Made by a program: the position numbers and the translations under genes. From the NCBI GenBank assembly GCA_002707155.1, contig PAME01000001.1, forward strand, positions 480,029-544,028: a stretch of 64,000 bases of DNA, written 5' to 3'. The notes below the pieces were generated by a model. That model saw nothing but the letters and a program-made list of their open reading frames with translations. It did no database searches and was not told where the DNA came from. This document shows, piece after piece, positions 36,755 through 45,907 of this stretch (position 1 is its first letter; each line of letters begins with the position of its first letter). The stretch comes from Crocinitomicaceae bacterium (GTDB lineage: Bacteria > Bacteroidota > Bacteroidia > Flavobacteriales_G > Salibacteraceae).

Positions 36755-36772
36755 CACTCCCATTTTTGGGGG
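36755..36772 (+). promoter_or_regulatory. Hairpin at the 5' end of the rplM leader
   Basis: CACTCCCA (36755-36762) pairs with TGGGGGTG (about 36765-36772), one G-T pair, right at the expected transcript start. It could be an autoregulatory r-protein leader as seen for L13 in other phyla, or just a stabilising 5' hairpin. Confidence 0.4.
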
Positions 36773-36808
36773 TGTATTATTTATTGATTACGCTTAAACC
36801 GAAGGAAA

Positions 36809-37264
36809 TTGGATACAGTAAGCTATAAAACGACATACGTTAACAAAGAGACAGCAGATAAGAACTGGTTGTTAGTTGACGCAGAAGGACAAACATTAGG
36901 AAGGTTTTCATCTAAAGTTGCTCAACTTTTACGAGGAAAGCACAAACCTTCATTTTCACCGCATGCAGACTGTGGCGATAACGTAATCGTTATCAATGCA
37001 GAAAAAATTGTGTTGAGTGGAAATAAAATGGACACAAAAGAGTACTTACGTCATACTGGATATCCAGGTGGTCAAAGAAGTACTTCGGTAAAGGTGATGT
37101 TAGAAAAACACCCACACCGTGTGTTAGAAAAGTCTATTAAAGGAATGTTACCTAAAAACAAATTAGGAAGCGCTCTTTTCAGAAACTTAAAAGTATATGC
37201 TGGTACTGAGCACAATCAAGAAGCTCAAAAACCTGCAAAATTTGATATCAACAGCATTAAGTAA
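36809..37264 (+). CDS. rplM: Ribosomal protein L13 (uL13)
   Basis: Large-subunit protein, 151 residues, including NWLLVDAEGQTLGRFSSKVA (about 20-39), LLRGKHKPSFSPHADCGDNV and the C-terminal MLPKNKLGSALFRNLKVYAG. The start is a TTG at 36809 (LDTVSYKT, read as Met), preceded by the purine-rich GAAGGAAA, a rare near Shine-Dalgarno in this window. There is no in-frame ATG before the conserved region. It is followed after 5 bp by rpsI, the usual pair. Confidence 0.97.
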   Translation: MDTVSYKTTYVNKETADKNWLLVDAEGQTLGRFSSKVAQLLRGKHKPSFSPHADCGDNVIVINAEKIVLSGNKMDTKEYLRHTGYPGGQRSTSVKVMLEKHPHRVLEKSIKGMLPKNKLGSALFRNLKVYAGTEHNQEAQKPAKFDINSIK

Positions 37265-37269
37265 TTTAT

Positions 37270-37656
37270 ATGGCCGTTATTAACACATTAGGCAGAAGAA
37301 AGAAATCGGTAGCGAGAGTATACTTGTCTGAAGGAAAAGGAAAAATCACGATTAATAAGCGTGATGTAAAAGATTATTTTTCATCAGATATGCTAGTTCA
37401 AATTATCAACAGACCATTTGTTGCTACTGAGAACACCGGTAAGTACGATGTTAAAGTAAACGCACATGGTGGTGGAATTTCTGGACAAGCTGCTGCAATA
37501 GCATTGGGTATATCCAGAGCTTTGGTAGAAATTAATGAGGAAGATAAGACAATACTTCGCGGTGAAGGACTTATGACTCGTGACCCTAGAATGGTGGAAC
37601 GTAAGAAGCCAGGACAGAAAAAAGCGCGTAAGAAATTCCAATTTAGTAAGCGTTAA
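37270..37656 (+). CDS. rpsI: Ribosomal protein S9 (uS9)
   Basis: Small-subunit protein, 128 residues, with the typical start GRRKKSVARVYLSEGKGKIT and the basic C-terminal tail KKPGQKKARKKFQFSKR that reaches the P-site tRNA. It forms an operon with rplM (5-bp gap). The 133-bp spacer to rpsB holds palindromes and no clear T-run. Confidence 0.98.
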   Translation: MAVINTLGRRKKSVARVYLSEGKGKITINKRDVKDYFSSDMLVQIINRPFVATENTGKYDVKVNAHGGGISGQAAAIALGISRALVEINEEDKTILRGEGLMTRDPRMVERKKPGQKKARKKFQFSKR

Positions 37657-37679
37657 AATTTTTTTAAGCTTAGTATCCA

Positions 37680-37710
37680 ATCACGTCCCGATAGCTATCG
37701 GGAGCGTGAT
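37680..37710. repeat. 31-bp palindrome in the rpsI-rpsB spacer
   Basis: Core TCCCGATAG/CTATCGGGA (37686-37703) with outer arms ATCACG/CGTGAT (37680-37685, 37705-37710) and one bulged G. It is followed by two smaller hairpins, CTCC/GGAG near 37712-37727 and CCTAG/CTAGG near 37753-37769. The core is a palindrome I recall as common in flavobacterial intergenic DNA. Confidence 0.8.
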
Positions 37711-37789
37711 GCTCCTAATTAGTGGAGTCGACGGAAAGTGAGCGATAACCTGGCCTAGCAGATTCTAGGTATTTTTAAATTCAGTCGAA

Positions 37790-38557
37790 ATGGCGAGAAC
37801 TAATTACCAAGACCTCTTAGAGGCAGGTGTACACTTTGGTCACCTAAAAAGAAAGTGGAATCCAAACATGGCTCCTTACATATTTATGGAGCGTAACGGA
37901 ATTCACGTAATCGATTTACACAAAACCGTTGCAAAATTAGATGAGGCATGTAATGCCTTGAAACAAATCGCTGCTTCTGGAAAGAAAGTAATGTTTGTGG
38001 CTACTAAAAAGCAAGCTAGAGAAGCTATTTCTTCAGCTGCAGAGTCTATGGATATGCCGTTTGTTACCGAAAGATGGACAGGTGGTATGTTAACGAATTT
38101 CGTTACTATTCGTAAGGCAATTCGCAAGATGAGTCAAATCGAAAAAGTGCTGAATGATCCAGAAGCAACTGGAGTAAACAAAAAAGAAAGATTATTACTT
38201 AAGCGTCAAAAAGAGAAATTAGAGAAGAATTTAGGTTCAATTTCTGAATTAAACCGTCTTCCAGCTGCTTTATTTATAGTTGACGTAAAGAAAGAACACA
38301 TTGCTGTTAAAGAAGCAAAGCGTTTAAATATCCCAACATTTGCAATTGTAGATACGAATTCTGATCCCAAGTTGATCGACTTTCCTATTCCTGCAAATGA
38401 CGATGCTGCTAAATCTATTGCCAAGATTATGGAAATAGTTAGTGGAGCAGTGAATGAAGGATTATCTGAAAGAAAAGCTACTAAAGAAAAGAAAGTTGAG
38501 GCTAAGCCAAAAGCTGAAGAAGTAGCTGCAGAAACAAAAGAAGAAGCAAAAGCATAA
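37790..38557 (+). CDS. rpsB: Ribosomal protein S2 (uS2)
   Basis: Small-subunit protein, 255 residues. It has the opening LLEAGVHFGHLKRKWNPNMA, the MFVATKKQAREAI segment, VTERWTGGMLTNFVTIRKAI, and FAIVDTNSDPKLIDFPIPAN near 185. A charged tail (KEKKVEAKPKAEEVAAET) extends past the core as in many Bacteroidota. tsf follows 21 bp later. Confidence 0.98.
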   Translation: MARTNYQDLLEAGVHFGHLKRKWNPNMAPYIFMERNGIHVIDLHKTVAKLDEACNALKQIAASGKKVMFVATKKQAREAISSAAESMDMPFVTERWTGGMLTNFVTIRKAIRKMSQIEKVLNDPEATGVNKKERLLLKRQKEKLEKNLGSISELNRLPAALFIVDVKKEHIAVKEAKRLNIPTFAIVDTNSDPKLIDFPIPANDDAAKSIAKIMEIVSGAVNEGLSERKATKEKKVEAKPKAEEVAAETKEEAKA

Positions 38558-38578
38558 ACAATACTTTAACGAATTACT

Positions 38579-39400
38579 ATGATGGCTATTACAGCAGCAG
38601 ACGTAAACAAATTAAGAAAGCAAACCGGATTAGGTTTGATGGATTGTAAGAAAGCGTTGGTTGAAACTGACGGTGACTTTGAAAAAGCAATTGATTTACT
38701 TAGAAAGAAAGGTCAAAAAATTGCCGCTAAGCGTGGCGATAATGAAGCTTCTGAAGGGTATGTAATTGCCAAAACAACTGAAGATGGAAAAACAGGTATC
38801 AACTTAGTGTTGAACTGTGAAACAGATTTCGTTGCTAAAAATCAGCAATTTGTTGATTTTGTAGAAGGACTTGCGGATTTAGCATTGTCTAAATTGCCTG
38901 CGACAAAAGAGGAATTGAATAACGCAGATTGGAACGGAAGAACTGTATCTGAAGTTATTGAAGAGCAAATGGGTAAAATTGGTGAGAAACTTGAAGTTTC
39001 TGATTACGGTATGTTATCTGCTGAAAAAGTAGTTGCATACAATCACCCAGGAAACAGAACAGCTGCAATAGTTGCGCTTACTAAAGATAATGCTGAAGTA
39101 GGAAGAGATTTAGCAATGCAAGTTGCTGCAATGAATCCTATTGCATTAGATGAATCTGAAGTTTCTGAAGAAGTTAAAGCGAAGGAAATTGAAATAGGAA
39201 CTGAACAAGCGATCGCTGAAGGCAAACCAGCTGAAATGGCTGGAAAAATTGCTCAAGGTAAACTGGGAAAATTCCTAAAAGAAAAAACGCTGATGAATCA
39301 GGAGTTTATAAAGACTTCTAAGAAATCAGTTAAACAATATCTTTCGGAGGTCGACAGTGATCTTCAAGTAAAAGGGTTTAAGTTAATAACCCTTTCATAA
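38579..39400 (+). CDS. tsf: Elongation factor Ts
   Basis: Guanine nucleotide exchange factor for EF-Tu, 273 residues. The N-terminal UBA-like domain carries VNKLRKQTGLGLMDCKKAL. NCETDFVAKNQQFVDF near 80 is the EF-Tu-contacting TDFV motif. A dimerisation/core region follows, ending VKQYLSEVDSDLQVKGF. Two consecutive ATGs (38579 and 38582) are possible; MAIT at 38582 is the family-like start. The gene ends at a strong terminator. Confidence 0.98.
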   Translation: MMAITAADVNKLRKQTGLGLMDCKKALVETDGDFEKAIDLLRKKGQKIAAKRGDNEASEGYVIAKTTEDGKTGINLVLNCETDFVAKNQQFVDFVEGLADLALSKLPATKEELNNADWNGRTVSEVIEEQMGKIGEKLEVSDYGMLSAEKVVAYNHPGNRTAAIVALTKDNAEVGRDLAMQVAAMNPIALDESEVSEEVKAKEIEIGTEQAIAEGKPAEMAGKIAQGKLGKFLKEKTLMNQEFIKTSKKSVKQYLSEVDSDLQVKGFKLITLS

Positions 39401-39413
39401 AACAATTAATAAG

Positions 39414-39445
39414 AAAAGAGAATTTTTAAAATTCTCTTTTTTTTT
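39414..39445 (+). terminator. Terminator of the rpsB-tsf unit
   Basis: A 12-bp perfect stem (39414-39425 with 39429-39440, AAAAGAGAATTT) with a 3-nt loop, then a T run to 39445. Confidence 0.92.
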
Positions 39446-39474
39446 GTCCTAATTTTCGCAATCAAATACAACAA

Positions 39475-40182
39475 ATGAAGTACAAAAGAATTTTATTAAA
39501 ATTGAGCGGTGAAGCCCTTATGGGAGCAAAAGACTTTGGAATAGATCACAGTCGATTGTATAAATATGCTCAAGACATTAAAGAAATTCAACTGGCAGGA
39601 GTAGAAGTGGCAATTGTTATTGGAGGCGGTAATATATTTAGAGGCGTTCAAGAAGACAATAGCGCTATCGATCGTGTTCAAGGCGACTATATGGGAATGT
39701 TGGCAACAGTTATCAATTCAATGGCTCTGCAAAGTGCTTTAGAAGGTGCTGGAGTTAAGACAAGATTGTTGTCTGCCATTAAAATGGAACAAATAGCGGA
39801 GCCTTTTATTAAAAGAAGAGCAGTTAGGCATTTGGAAAAGGGCAGAGTAGTAATATTTGGTGCGGGTACGGGTAATCCGTACTTCACTACCGATACAGCT
39901 GCTGCTCTAAGAGCGGTTGAAATAAACGCTGAGGTCATTTTAAAGGGAACACGTGTAGATGGTATTTACACTGCTGACCCTGAAAAAGATCCTAGTGCCC
40001 AACGTTTTGATTCGGTTACGTTTAAAGAAGTAATGGATAAAGGTTTAAATGTGATGGATATGACTGCATTTACACTTTGTCATGAAAATGATTTGCCAAT
40101 AATCGTATTTGATATGAATCAACCTGGAAACTTACGTAAAGTTGTTGTAGGTGAGGAAATAGGAACTATTGTAGAAGGATAA
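39475..40182 (+). CDS. pyrH: UMP kinase
   Basis: Phosphorylates UMP to UDP in pyrimidine synthesis; hexameric bacterial type of the amino-acid kinase fold, 235 residues. Visible are the N-terminal [12 protein letters not shown] with the ATP-binding Lys, [12 protein letters not shown] near 48-59, the [17 protein letters not shown] loop near 128-144, and [13 protein letters not shown] near 162. frr follows 11 bp later, the usual pair. Confidence 0.98.
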   Translation: MKYKRILLKLSGEALMGAKDFGIDHSRLYKYAQDIKEIQLAGVEVAIVIGGGNIFRGVQEDNSAIDRVQGDYMGMLATVINSMALQSALEGAGVKTRLLSAIKMEQIAEPFIKRRAVRHLEKGRVVIFGAGTGNPYFTTDTAAALRAVEINAEVILKGTRVDGIYTADPEKDPSAQRFDSVTFKEVMDKGLNVMDMTAFTLCHENDLPIIVFDMNQPGNLRKVVVGEEIGTIVEG

Positions 40183-40193
40183 GAATAAAGAAG

Positions 40194-40757
40194 ATGGAAG
40201 AAGAATTAGAAATGGTTTTTGATATGGCTAAGGAGTCAATGGATGATGCTATAAACCACTTAGTAAAAGAATTGAGTAAAATTCGAGCAGGCAAAGCAAC
40301 ACCGCGTATGATGGATGGAATTATGGTCGATTATTACGGTACCATGACTCCGTTGAATCAGGTTGCGAACATAAATACTCCTGATGCTAGAATGATTTCG
40401 ATTCAACCTTGGGAAAAGCCAATGCTAGAGCCTATTGAGCGGGCTATCATCAATTCAAATATGGGCTTGACGCCGCATAACAATGGTGAGTTCATTATGA
40501 TTAATCTTCCAGCACTTACTGAGGAACGCAGAATGGGTTTGGTAAAACAAACTAAAGCTGAAGGAGAAGATGCTAAAGTTTCTATCAGAACGTCGAGAAA
40601 GGATGCCAATGATGAAATTAAGCGATTGAAGAATGATGGCCTTCCAGAAGATGCAGCGAAAGGAGCAGAGGATGAAATACAAACCATGACAGACAATCAC
40701 TCGAAAAAGGTTGAATCCTTGCTCGAAGAAAAAGAAAAAGAAATACTTACTGTATAA
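40194..40757 (+). CDS. frr: Ribosome recycling factor
   Basis: Splits post-termination ribosomes with EF-G. The 187-residue protein shows the two-domain RRF signature: L-shaped helix bundle start AINHLVKELSKIRAGKATPR, then domain II with YGTMTPLNQVANINTPDARM and PWEKPMLEPIERAI. The family motif LTEERRMGLVKQTKAEGEDA is near 107-126. It ends at its own terminator. Confidence 0.98.
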   Translation: MEEELEMVFDMAKESMDDAINHLVKELSKIRAGKATPRMMDGIMVDYYGTMTPLNQVANINTPDARMISIQPWEKPMLEPIERAIINSNMGLTPHNNGEFIMINLPALTEERRMGLVKQTKAEGEDAKVSIRTSRKDANDEIKRLKNDGLPEDAAKGAEDEIQTMTDNHSKKVESLLEEKEKEILTV

Positions 40758-40763
40758 CAATTG

Positions 40764-40790
40764 AAAAAGGCCGAAAGGCCTTTTTTGTTT
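40764..40790 (+). terminator. Terminator after frr
   Basis: AAAAGGCC - GAAA tetraloop - GGCCTTTT (40765-40784) followed by T's to about 40790. Confidence 0.93.
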
Positions 40791-40811
40791 TAAGATTTCA
40801 TTTGCCATTCT

Positions 40812-40882
40812 GTCCCGAAACTTCAGGGTCAGAATCTAAATCTTGATAACCATAAAAGATGCTGAAACCAGTTCAGCACGAC
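40812..40882. repeat. Dispersed palindromic repeat, copy 1
   Basis: Imperfect palindrome bounded by GTCCCGAAAC and a 22-bp right arm (40861-40882). The right arm matches the second copy at 52799-52820 in 19 of 22 positions. Both copies share an inner TTCAGGGTC. It lies between convergent frr and the NarL regulator gene. Confidence 0.75.
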
Positions 40883-40959
40883 GATTAGGGGAGTTAATTG
40901 AATGTATTAACGAAGGGTAGATAATACAATTGAATATGATTGATTCTAGCCAACCAACC

Positions 40960-41613
40960 CTAATCCACCAGCCCACTTTTAAGTGCAATCCGAATCAGAC
41001 CCGCAACATTGTGGACATCCATTTTTTTCATGAGGTTGGTGCGATGGGTGTCAACCGTTCGATGAGAAATGAACAGGCGTTCTCCAATTTCTTTGTTTGA
41101 ATAACCCTCAGCAACCAATTTTAAAATTTCGACTTCTCTTTCGGTGAGGTCTTTTACCTCCTCTGGTAGCTCATTGTTGGCTGTAATTTCGGTACTTTGA
41201 TTGAGCAAACTCATGGTAACATCTGTAGAGAAAAAAGTTTCTCCTCTACAAATAGCTCGAATGCCTTTTTCAAGCTCCTCTCTACTTGAATTTTTTAGGA
41301 TATACCCATCGGCTCCAGCATCCATAAGCGTTTGAATTACACCTTTTTCATTATGCATGGATAAGGTTAAAACACGAACCCCATTAAAGTTTTTCTTAAT
41401 CTCCCGAGTGGCATTAATACCATTCATTACGGGCATATCAATGTCTAGAACTGCAATATCAGGTTTTTCCTTTGTTGCAATAAAGTCAACGGCGTCTTTT
41501 CCATTGCTTACCGCTCCAATAACCTCAAAATCATTAATGTCAGACAGTAATGATTTTAACCCATCCAATACAATTTGGTGGTCATCAGCAAGTAATATTT
41601 TTATTTTACTCAT
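40960..41613 (-). CDS. NarL/LuxR-type response regulator
   Basis: A 217-residue DNA-binding response regulator. The receiver domain (1-125) has the acidic pair DD near 10, the phospho-acceptor Asp in AVLDIDMPVMNG (about 57) and the switch Lys in YILKNSSREE. The C-terminal LuxR HTH (about 148-212) is LTEREVEILKLVAEGYSNKE followed by SHRTVDTHRTNLMKKM. It overlaps the preceding sensor kinase gene by 4 bp (ATGA), so the two form a two-component pair. Phosphorylation by that kinase is the expected input, but the kinase gene carries a premature stop. Confidence 0.93.
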   Translation of the reverse strand: MSKIKILLADDHQIVLDGLKSLLSDINDFEVIGAVSNGKDAVDFIATKEKPDIAVLDIDMPVMNGINATREIKKNFNGVRVLTLSMHNEKGVIQTLMDAGADGYILKNSSREELEKGIRAICRGETFFSTDVTMSLLNQSTEITANNELPEEVKDLTEREVEILKLVAEGYSNKEIGERLFISHRTVDTHRTNLMKKMDVHNVAGLIRIALKSGLVD

Positions 41614-43418
41614 ACTAATGGAATTCTAATTGTTGCAGAGGTGCCACTATTGGAGCTGCTTTCATAGCTAACTTCACCATTTATAGTGTTTAATCTACTT
41701 GTCAAATTTAATAAGCCTATGCCATCTGAACTTTTATTTTGATCAAAACCTTGCCCATTATCTTCAACGATTAAAACTATGTTTTTTTTGCTTTTAATCA
41801 ACTGTACAATAATCTCTGTTGCTTTTGCATGCTTAATTGTATTGTTAATTAGCTCTTGGCAAATTCTAAATAGTGTGAGTTCAATAGTTTCTGGAAGGCG
41901 TTCTTTTAGTTGATAATGCTCAATATTGTAACTGATTCCCGTTCCTACTAGAGTGTTTTCCAGCATGTCTTCAATGGCACTCAATACCCCATTTTCAATA
42001 AGGGCTTTTGGCATCATTTGGTGTGAGATCTCTCTTACTTCTGTGCATGTGGTATCTAGTTTTTTCACTAGAATTTCAAAGTTTTCGTTTTCAGGAGTAT
42101 CTTTTTTAAACAATTTAGATTGTAAATGAGACAAAGAAAGTTTTAGCCCACTTAATTGTTGACCCACTCCATCATGAAGGTCTTGCGCTATTCGTTTTCG
42201 TTCTTCTTCAATTCCTTTAAACATGGCTGCAATTCCTTTATCTCGCTCTAGTAAAACTGCCTCTATCATTTTTTGCTTTTGTTTGGCTCGAAGTTGTTTT
42301 ACGAACAGATAGATGAGTAATAGCATTAAGATTACTGCGGCGGCTCCACCTAATATAAGCCCGTTTTTTCGTTGAATGGCTAGCTCTTTTATTTCATTTT
42401 CTTGAGATAAATTTTGGATTTCAAGTTCTTTTTTCTCCGTCTCATATTTGGTTTGCATTTCAGCTATTTGCGCACTTTTTTCTGAGTTATAAACTGAATC
42501 ACTCAAAGTATGGAATCGTTTATGCGCCTGCAATGCTTCCTCATAATTTCCAGCTTCTTCATGAAGGTTTGAAACGTGACGTTCGTATAAGATGAACATT
42601 TGAGGACTGTTTAATCGATTTGTTATGGGTTCAACAGTTTTTAGAACCTCAAAGGCTTTGTCAAGTTTGCCAAGAGATTTGTACGAAGTTGAAATGTTGT
42701 AAAGGGTATAACACATACCCATCATATTGTTGGTAATGCTATCGCAGGTTAGGGTTTTATAATAGTAGGGTAATGCTTCAGCATCATTGCCTGCTTTTGA
42801 GTAAATCTCTCCAATATTATTGTAAGAAACTGCTTTTGCACCGATTAGATCGTTGGCCTCTGCAATTTTCGCGGCGTTATTGTAATAAACAAGTGCACTA
42901 TCCGTGTTATTCATTGCGTCCAATATGGTTCCAATGTTGTTTAAGGTCATTGCCATACCATTAGGATAATTGAGCTTAGTGCACTCAATATTAGACAGTC
43001 GATAGTATTTTAAAGCCTTTTCGAAATCGGAATTTGTTTTATAAATTAGGCCTAGGCTATTGTAACCCATAGCCATGTTTTTAAAATCCGCTACTTTTTC
43101 TGCAATTTGAATACCCGTTAACATGTTCGAAACGGCAGAATCAAATTGTCCTAAATTTTTAAAAAGCTTTCCAAGATTAATATAGTTCCTTGCTCGGTAA
43201 TAAGGTTCTTGATTGAGAGGATGTCTCAGAATTTTCTGAGCAAAATCGAGGCTTTTCTCTGGTTCAGAATATTCATAAGCCCGCAATAGCTTTTAATATA
43301 TCTGCACAGTCTGTGTGTCATTTGCAGAAGTTAATGCACGCTCTAAGCTATCGACATTTTGGGATTTCCCAAAAACACTTAGCATAAAACATAGAAGCAG
43401 TAAACTCGAAATTCTCAT
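41610..43418 (-). pseudogene. TPR sensor histidine kinase interrupted by an in-frame TAA
   Basis: From ATG 43418 the frame encodes a signal peptide (MRISSLLLLCFMLSVFGKSQ) and N-terminal residues to Tyr41. It meets TAA at 43295-43293 and then continues in the same frame with KLLRAYEYSEPEKSL to the end. The rest is a complete kinase: TPR repeats (to about 330), one membrane helix (about 353-376), a dimerisation domain with the phospho-His in RIAQDLHDGVGQQL (about 415), and a HATPase_c domain (DNGQGFD, GIGLLNL). Without the stop it would be about 602 residues. An internal TTG at 43286 could start a 558-residue protein, but it would lack the signal peptide. A real nonsense mutation or a sequencing error are both possible. 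Confidence 0.8.
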
Positions 43419-43467
43419 GCAAGCTAAGTTAAGCGGTTTTATAAAATAAAACGCTTCGAAACAGACA

Positions 43468-45216
43468 TTACTCTTTTACCGTTGAAATTTTTAAATCTTC
43501 TAATTGTTCTTTCGAAAGCAAAGAAGGAGCGTCAATCATGACATCTCTACCCGAGTTGTTTTTTGGAAAGGCAATATAATCTCGAATAGAATCTGTTCCG
43601 CCCATAAGTGCACAAAGCCTATCAAAACCAAATGCAACTCCACCGTGAGGTGGCGCGCCATATTCAAATGCATTCATTAAAAAGCCAAACTGATCAGCTG
43701 CTTCTTTGGGAGTAAATCCAAGCAAGTCAAACATTTTTTGCTGCAAGCTTTTGTCGTGAATTCTAATGGAGCCTCCACCAACTTCAACACCATTAATAAC
43801 CATGTCATAAGCGTTAGCTCGCACTGCACCGGGGTCTGTTGCCATAAGATGCTCATCTTCTGGGTTTGGTGAGGTAAAAGGATGATGCATGGCATGCCAG
43901 TGACCGGTCTCATCGTCTTTTTCTACCAGAGGAAAGTTGATCACCCATAGTGGTTTAAATACATTCGGGTCTCTCAATTCCAATCGATTTCCCATTTCTA
44001 GCCGTAATTCACCCAATTGTTTTAATGCGGCATCTTTTTCTCCACTCAACACCAACAATAAATCCCCAGGTTTTGCATCCATTTTCTCTGCCCATGCTTT
44101 TAGAGCTTCTTGATCAAAGAATTTGTCAACTGAAGATTTGAATGTTCCATCTTCATTGCACTTAACATAAACCAACCCCTTTGCTCCAATTTGCGGTCTT
44201 TTTACCCACTCCGTTAAGCCGTCTAATTGTTTTCTGGTATAAGTTGCGCAACCTTTAGCACATATACCACCAACAAATTCGGCAGCATCGAATACTTGAA
44301 AACCTTTGTTTTTAGCAACGTCAGCAAGATTTTTAATTTTCATTTCAAAACGCACGTCGGGTTTATCAATACCATAGTTTTCTAGGGCATCGTCATAATC
44401 TATTCTGGGAAAATCGGGTAATTCTACGTTACGGATTTTTGAGAATAAATGCTTAGTTAATCCTTCGAAGGTGTTCAGAACATCTTCTCTATCTACGAAA
44501 CTCATTTCGCAGTCAATTTGAGTAAATTCTGGCTGTCTGTCCGCTCTAAGGTCTTCGTCTCTAAAGCACTTTACAATCTGAAAATATTTATCAAATCCGC
44601 TTATCATTAGCAGCTGCTTAAAGGTCTGAGGAGACTGAGGAAGTGCATAAAACTCATTTTCGTTCATGCGAGAAGGCACTACAAAATCTCTTGCTCCTTC
44701 TGGAGTAGACTTGATTAGGTAGGGCGTTTCAATTTCATAAAAGCCAATATCATTTAAGTAACTCCTAGTTTGAATTCCAACTTGATGGCGCAATCGAATT
44801 TTATCCTGAAGTGGATTTCTTCTTAAATCTAGATAGCGATATTTCATTCGAATATCTTCTCCTCCATCGGTGTCATTTTCAATAGTAAACGGCGGAGTTT
44901 TAGCCGAATTTAAAACGGTAAGCGCTGAAACGTTAATTTCAACTTCACCCGTCAACATTTTTTTGTTTTTGCTTTCTCGCTCCACAACTTTTCCTTCAAC
45001 CTGAATAACGAATTCACGACCAAGCCCTCTTGCTTTTAAGCAGAGTTCTTTGTTTACTTCTAAATTAAAGGCCAATTGAGTTATGCCATATCGATCGCGC
45101 AAATCAATAAAAGTCATTCCACCTAAATCGCGTGATTTTTGAACCCAACCGGCCAAAGTAACTTCGGTTTCTTTAGCCTCTATCCGCAATTCTCCGCAAG
45201 TATGTGATCTGTACAT
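43468..45216 (-). CDS. aspS: Aspartyl-tRNA synthetase
   Basis: Class IIb synthetase of 582 residues, the bacterial type. The N-terminal OB-fold anticodon domain carries [20 protein letters not shown]. The catalytic core has motif 2 [20 protein letters not shown] near 215-234. A GAD insertion (about 285-405) separates this from motif 3 [15 protein letters not shown] near 520-540. The discriminating (AspRS versus AspRS/AsnRS) specificity cannot be settled by eye. The gene lies 49 bp upstream of the kinase gene, same strand, and is divergent from tadA. Confidence 0.97.
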   Translation of the reverse strand: MYRSHTCGELRIEAKETEVTLAGWVQKSRDLGGMTFIDLRDRYGITQLAFNLEVNKELCLKARGLGREFVIQVEGKVVERESKNKKMLTGEVEINVSALTVLNSAKTPPFTIENDTDGGEDIRMKYRYLDLRRNPLQDKIRLRHQVGIQTRSYLNDIGFYEIETPYLIKSTPEGARDFVVPSRMNENEFYALPQSPQTFKQLLMISGFDKYFQIVKCFRDEDLRADRQPEFTQIDCEMSFVDREDVLNTFEGLTKHLFSKIRNVELPDFPRIDYDDALENYGIDKPDVRFEMKIKNLADVAKNKGFQVFDAAEFVGGICAKGCATYTRKQLDGLTEWVKRPQIGAKGLVYVKCNEDGTFKSSVDKFFDQEALKAWAEKMDAKPGDLLLVLSGEKDAALKQLGELRLEMGNRLELRDPNVFKPLWVINFPLVEKDDETGHWHAMHHPFTSPNPEDEHLMATDPGAVRANAYDMVINGVEVGGGSIRIHDKSLQQKMFDLLGFTPKEAADQFGFLMNAFEYGAPPHGGVAFGFDRLCALMGGTDSIRDYIAFPKNNSGRDVMIDAPSLLSKEQLEDLKISTVKE

Positions 45217-45279
45217 TTTTCTATTAAATTAATGAGTCGCGAAATTAGCTTTTCTTCGCCAAAATTGAAGTGTCGAGTC

Positions 45280-45287
45280 TATATTTG
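45280..45287 (+). promoter_or_regulatory. -7 box upstream of tadA
   Basis: TATATTTG, an exact TAnnTTTG match, ends 8 bp before the tadA ATG. The mRNA would be leaderless or have only a few 5' untranslated bases. Confidence 0.5.
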
Positions 45288-45295
45288 AAGCCAAT

Positions 45296-45745
45296 ATGGA
45301 GGATATTAATAAACAACATGAACGCTTTATGGAAATGGCTCTTATGGAGGCAGAAAAAGCGGCAGAATTGGGAGAGGTTCCTGTAGGAGCAATCATAGTG
45401 GCGCAAGGAAGAATTATAGCGCGCGCACACAATTTGACTCAGCGATTAAATGACGTAACGGCACATGCTGAAATGCAGGCGATTACCGCTGCTGCTGATT
45501 ATTTAGGAGGCAAATACCTTACTGGGTGCACGTTATATGTAACCTTAGAGCCTTGTGTGATGTGTGCTGGTGCTTTGGCTTGGTCACAAATTGACAAAAT
45601 TGTTATTGGCGCTTCGGATACTAAAAGAGGGTTTTCACTTATTGAAGAACCACTGTTGCATAAAAAAACAAAGGTGATTTCTGGAGTAAAAGCGGAAGAG
45701 GCAGCTTCGCTTCTCAAAGCTTTTTTTAAATTAAAAAGAAAATAG
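45296..45745 (+). CDS. tadA: tRNA-specific adenosine deaminase
   Basis: Converts A34 to inosine in tRNA-Arg(ACG). The 149-residue protein has the deaminase zinc site: His57-Ala-Glu59 (HAE) and Pro86-Cys87-x-x-Cys90 (PCVMCAGA). GEVPVGAIIVAQGRIIARAH at 26-45 and a C-terminal helix of Lys/Phe follow the TadA layout. A general nucleoside deaminase is the alternative, but length and the PCVMCAGA block fit TadA. Confidence 0.93.
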   Translation: MEDINKQHERFMEMALMEAEKAAELGEVPVGAIIVAQGRIIARAHNLTQRLNDVTAHAEMQAITAAADYLGGKYLTGCTLYVTLEPCVMCAGALAWSQIDKIVIGASDTKRGFSLIEEPLLHKKTKVISGVKAEEAASLLKAFFKLKRK

Positions 45746-45826
45746 GAAAAGGAAGGTTCAGGTTAGCTGGGACACTTTGCTAATCATGTAGAGCGACTAA
45801 GAACCATTTTAATACCCAGCAACTGT

Positions 45827-45849
45827 AAGAGCTTTTGAAGCTTTTTTTT
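45827..45849 (+). terminator. Probable terminator after tadA
   Basis: A short stem AAGAGCTT (45827-45834) / AAGCTTTT (45838-45845), 3-nt loop, leads into T's. It is 80 bp after the tadA stop. Confidence 0.55.
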
Positions 45850-45864
45850 GAATTGTAATCCTCA

Positions 45865-45885
45865 AGAACTACCGTTGGTAGTTCT
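45865..45885. repeat. Perfect 9-bp hairpin between convergent genes
   Basis: AGAACTACC - GTT - GGTAGTTCT. It lies 23 bp past the stop of the LytTR regulator gene. There is no T-run, so it may protect the 3' end rather than terminate. Confidence 0.7.
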
Positions 45886-45907
45886 AATCATAGTTTCAAC
45901 CTCTGAA

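Noticed and set aside
40455-40808. 117-codon open frame opposite frr
   Set aside because: Antisense to frr and covers its terminator; low-complexity Phe-rich translation typical of a reverse reading of Lys/Glu codons.
43293-43295. Programmed readthrough or recoding of TAA in the sensor kinase
   Set aside because: TAA is not a selenocysteine or pyrrolysine codon and I see no recoding structure next to it; mutation or sequencing error is simpler.
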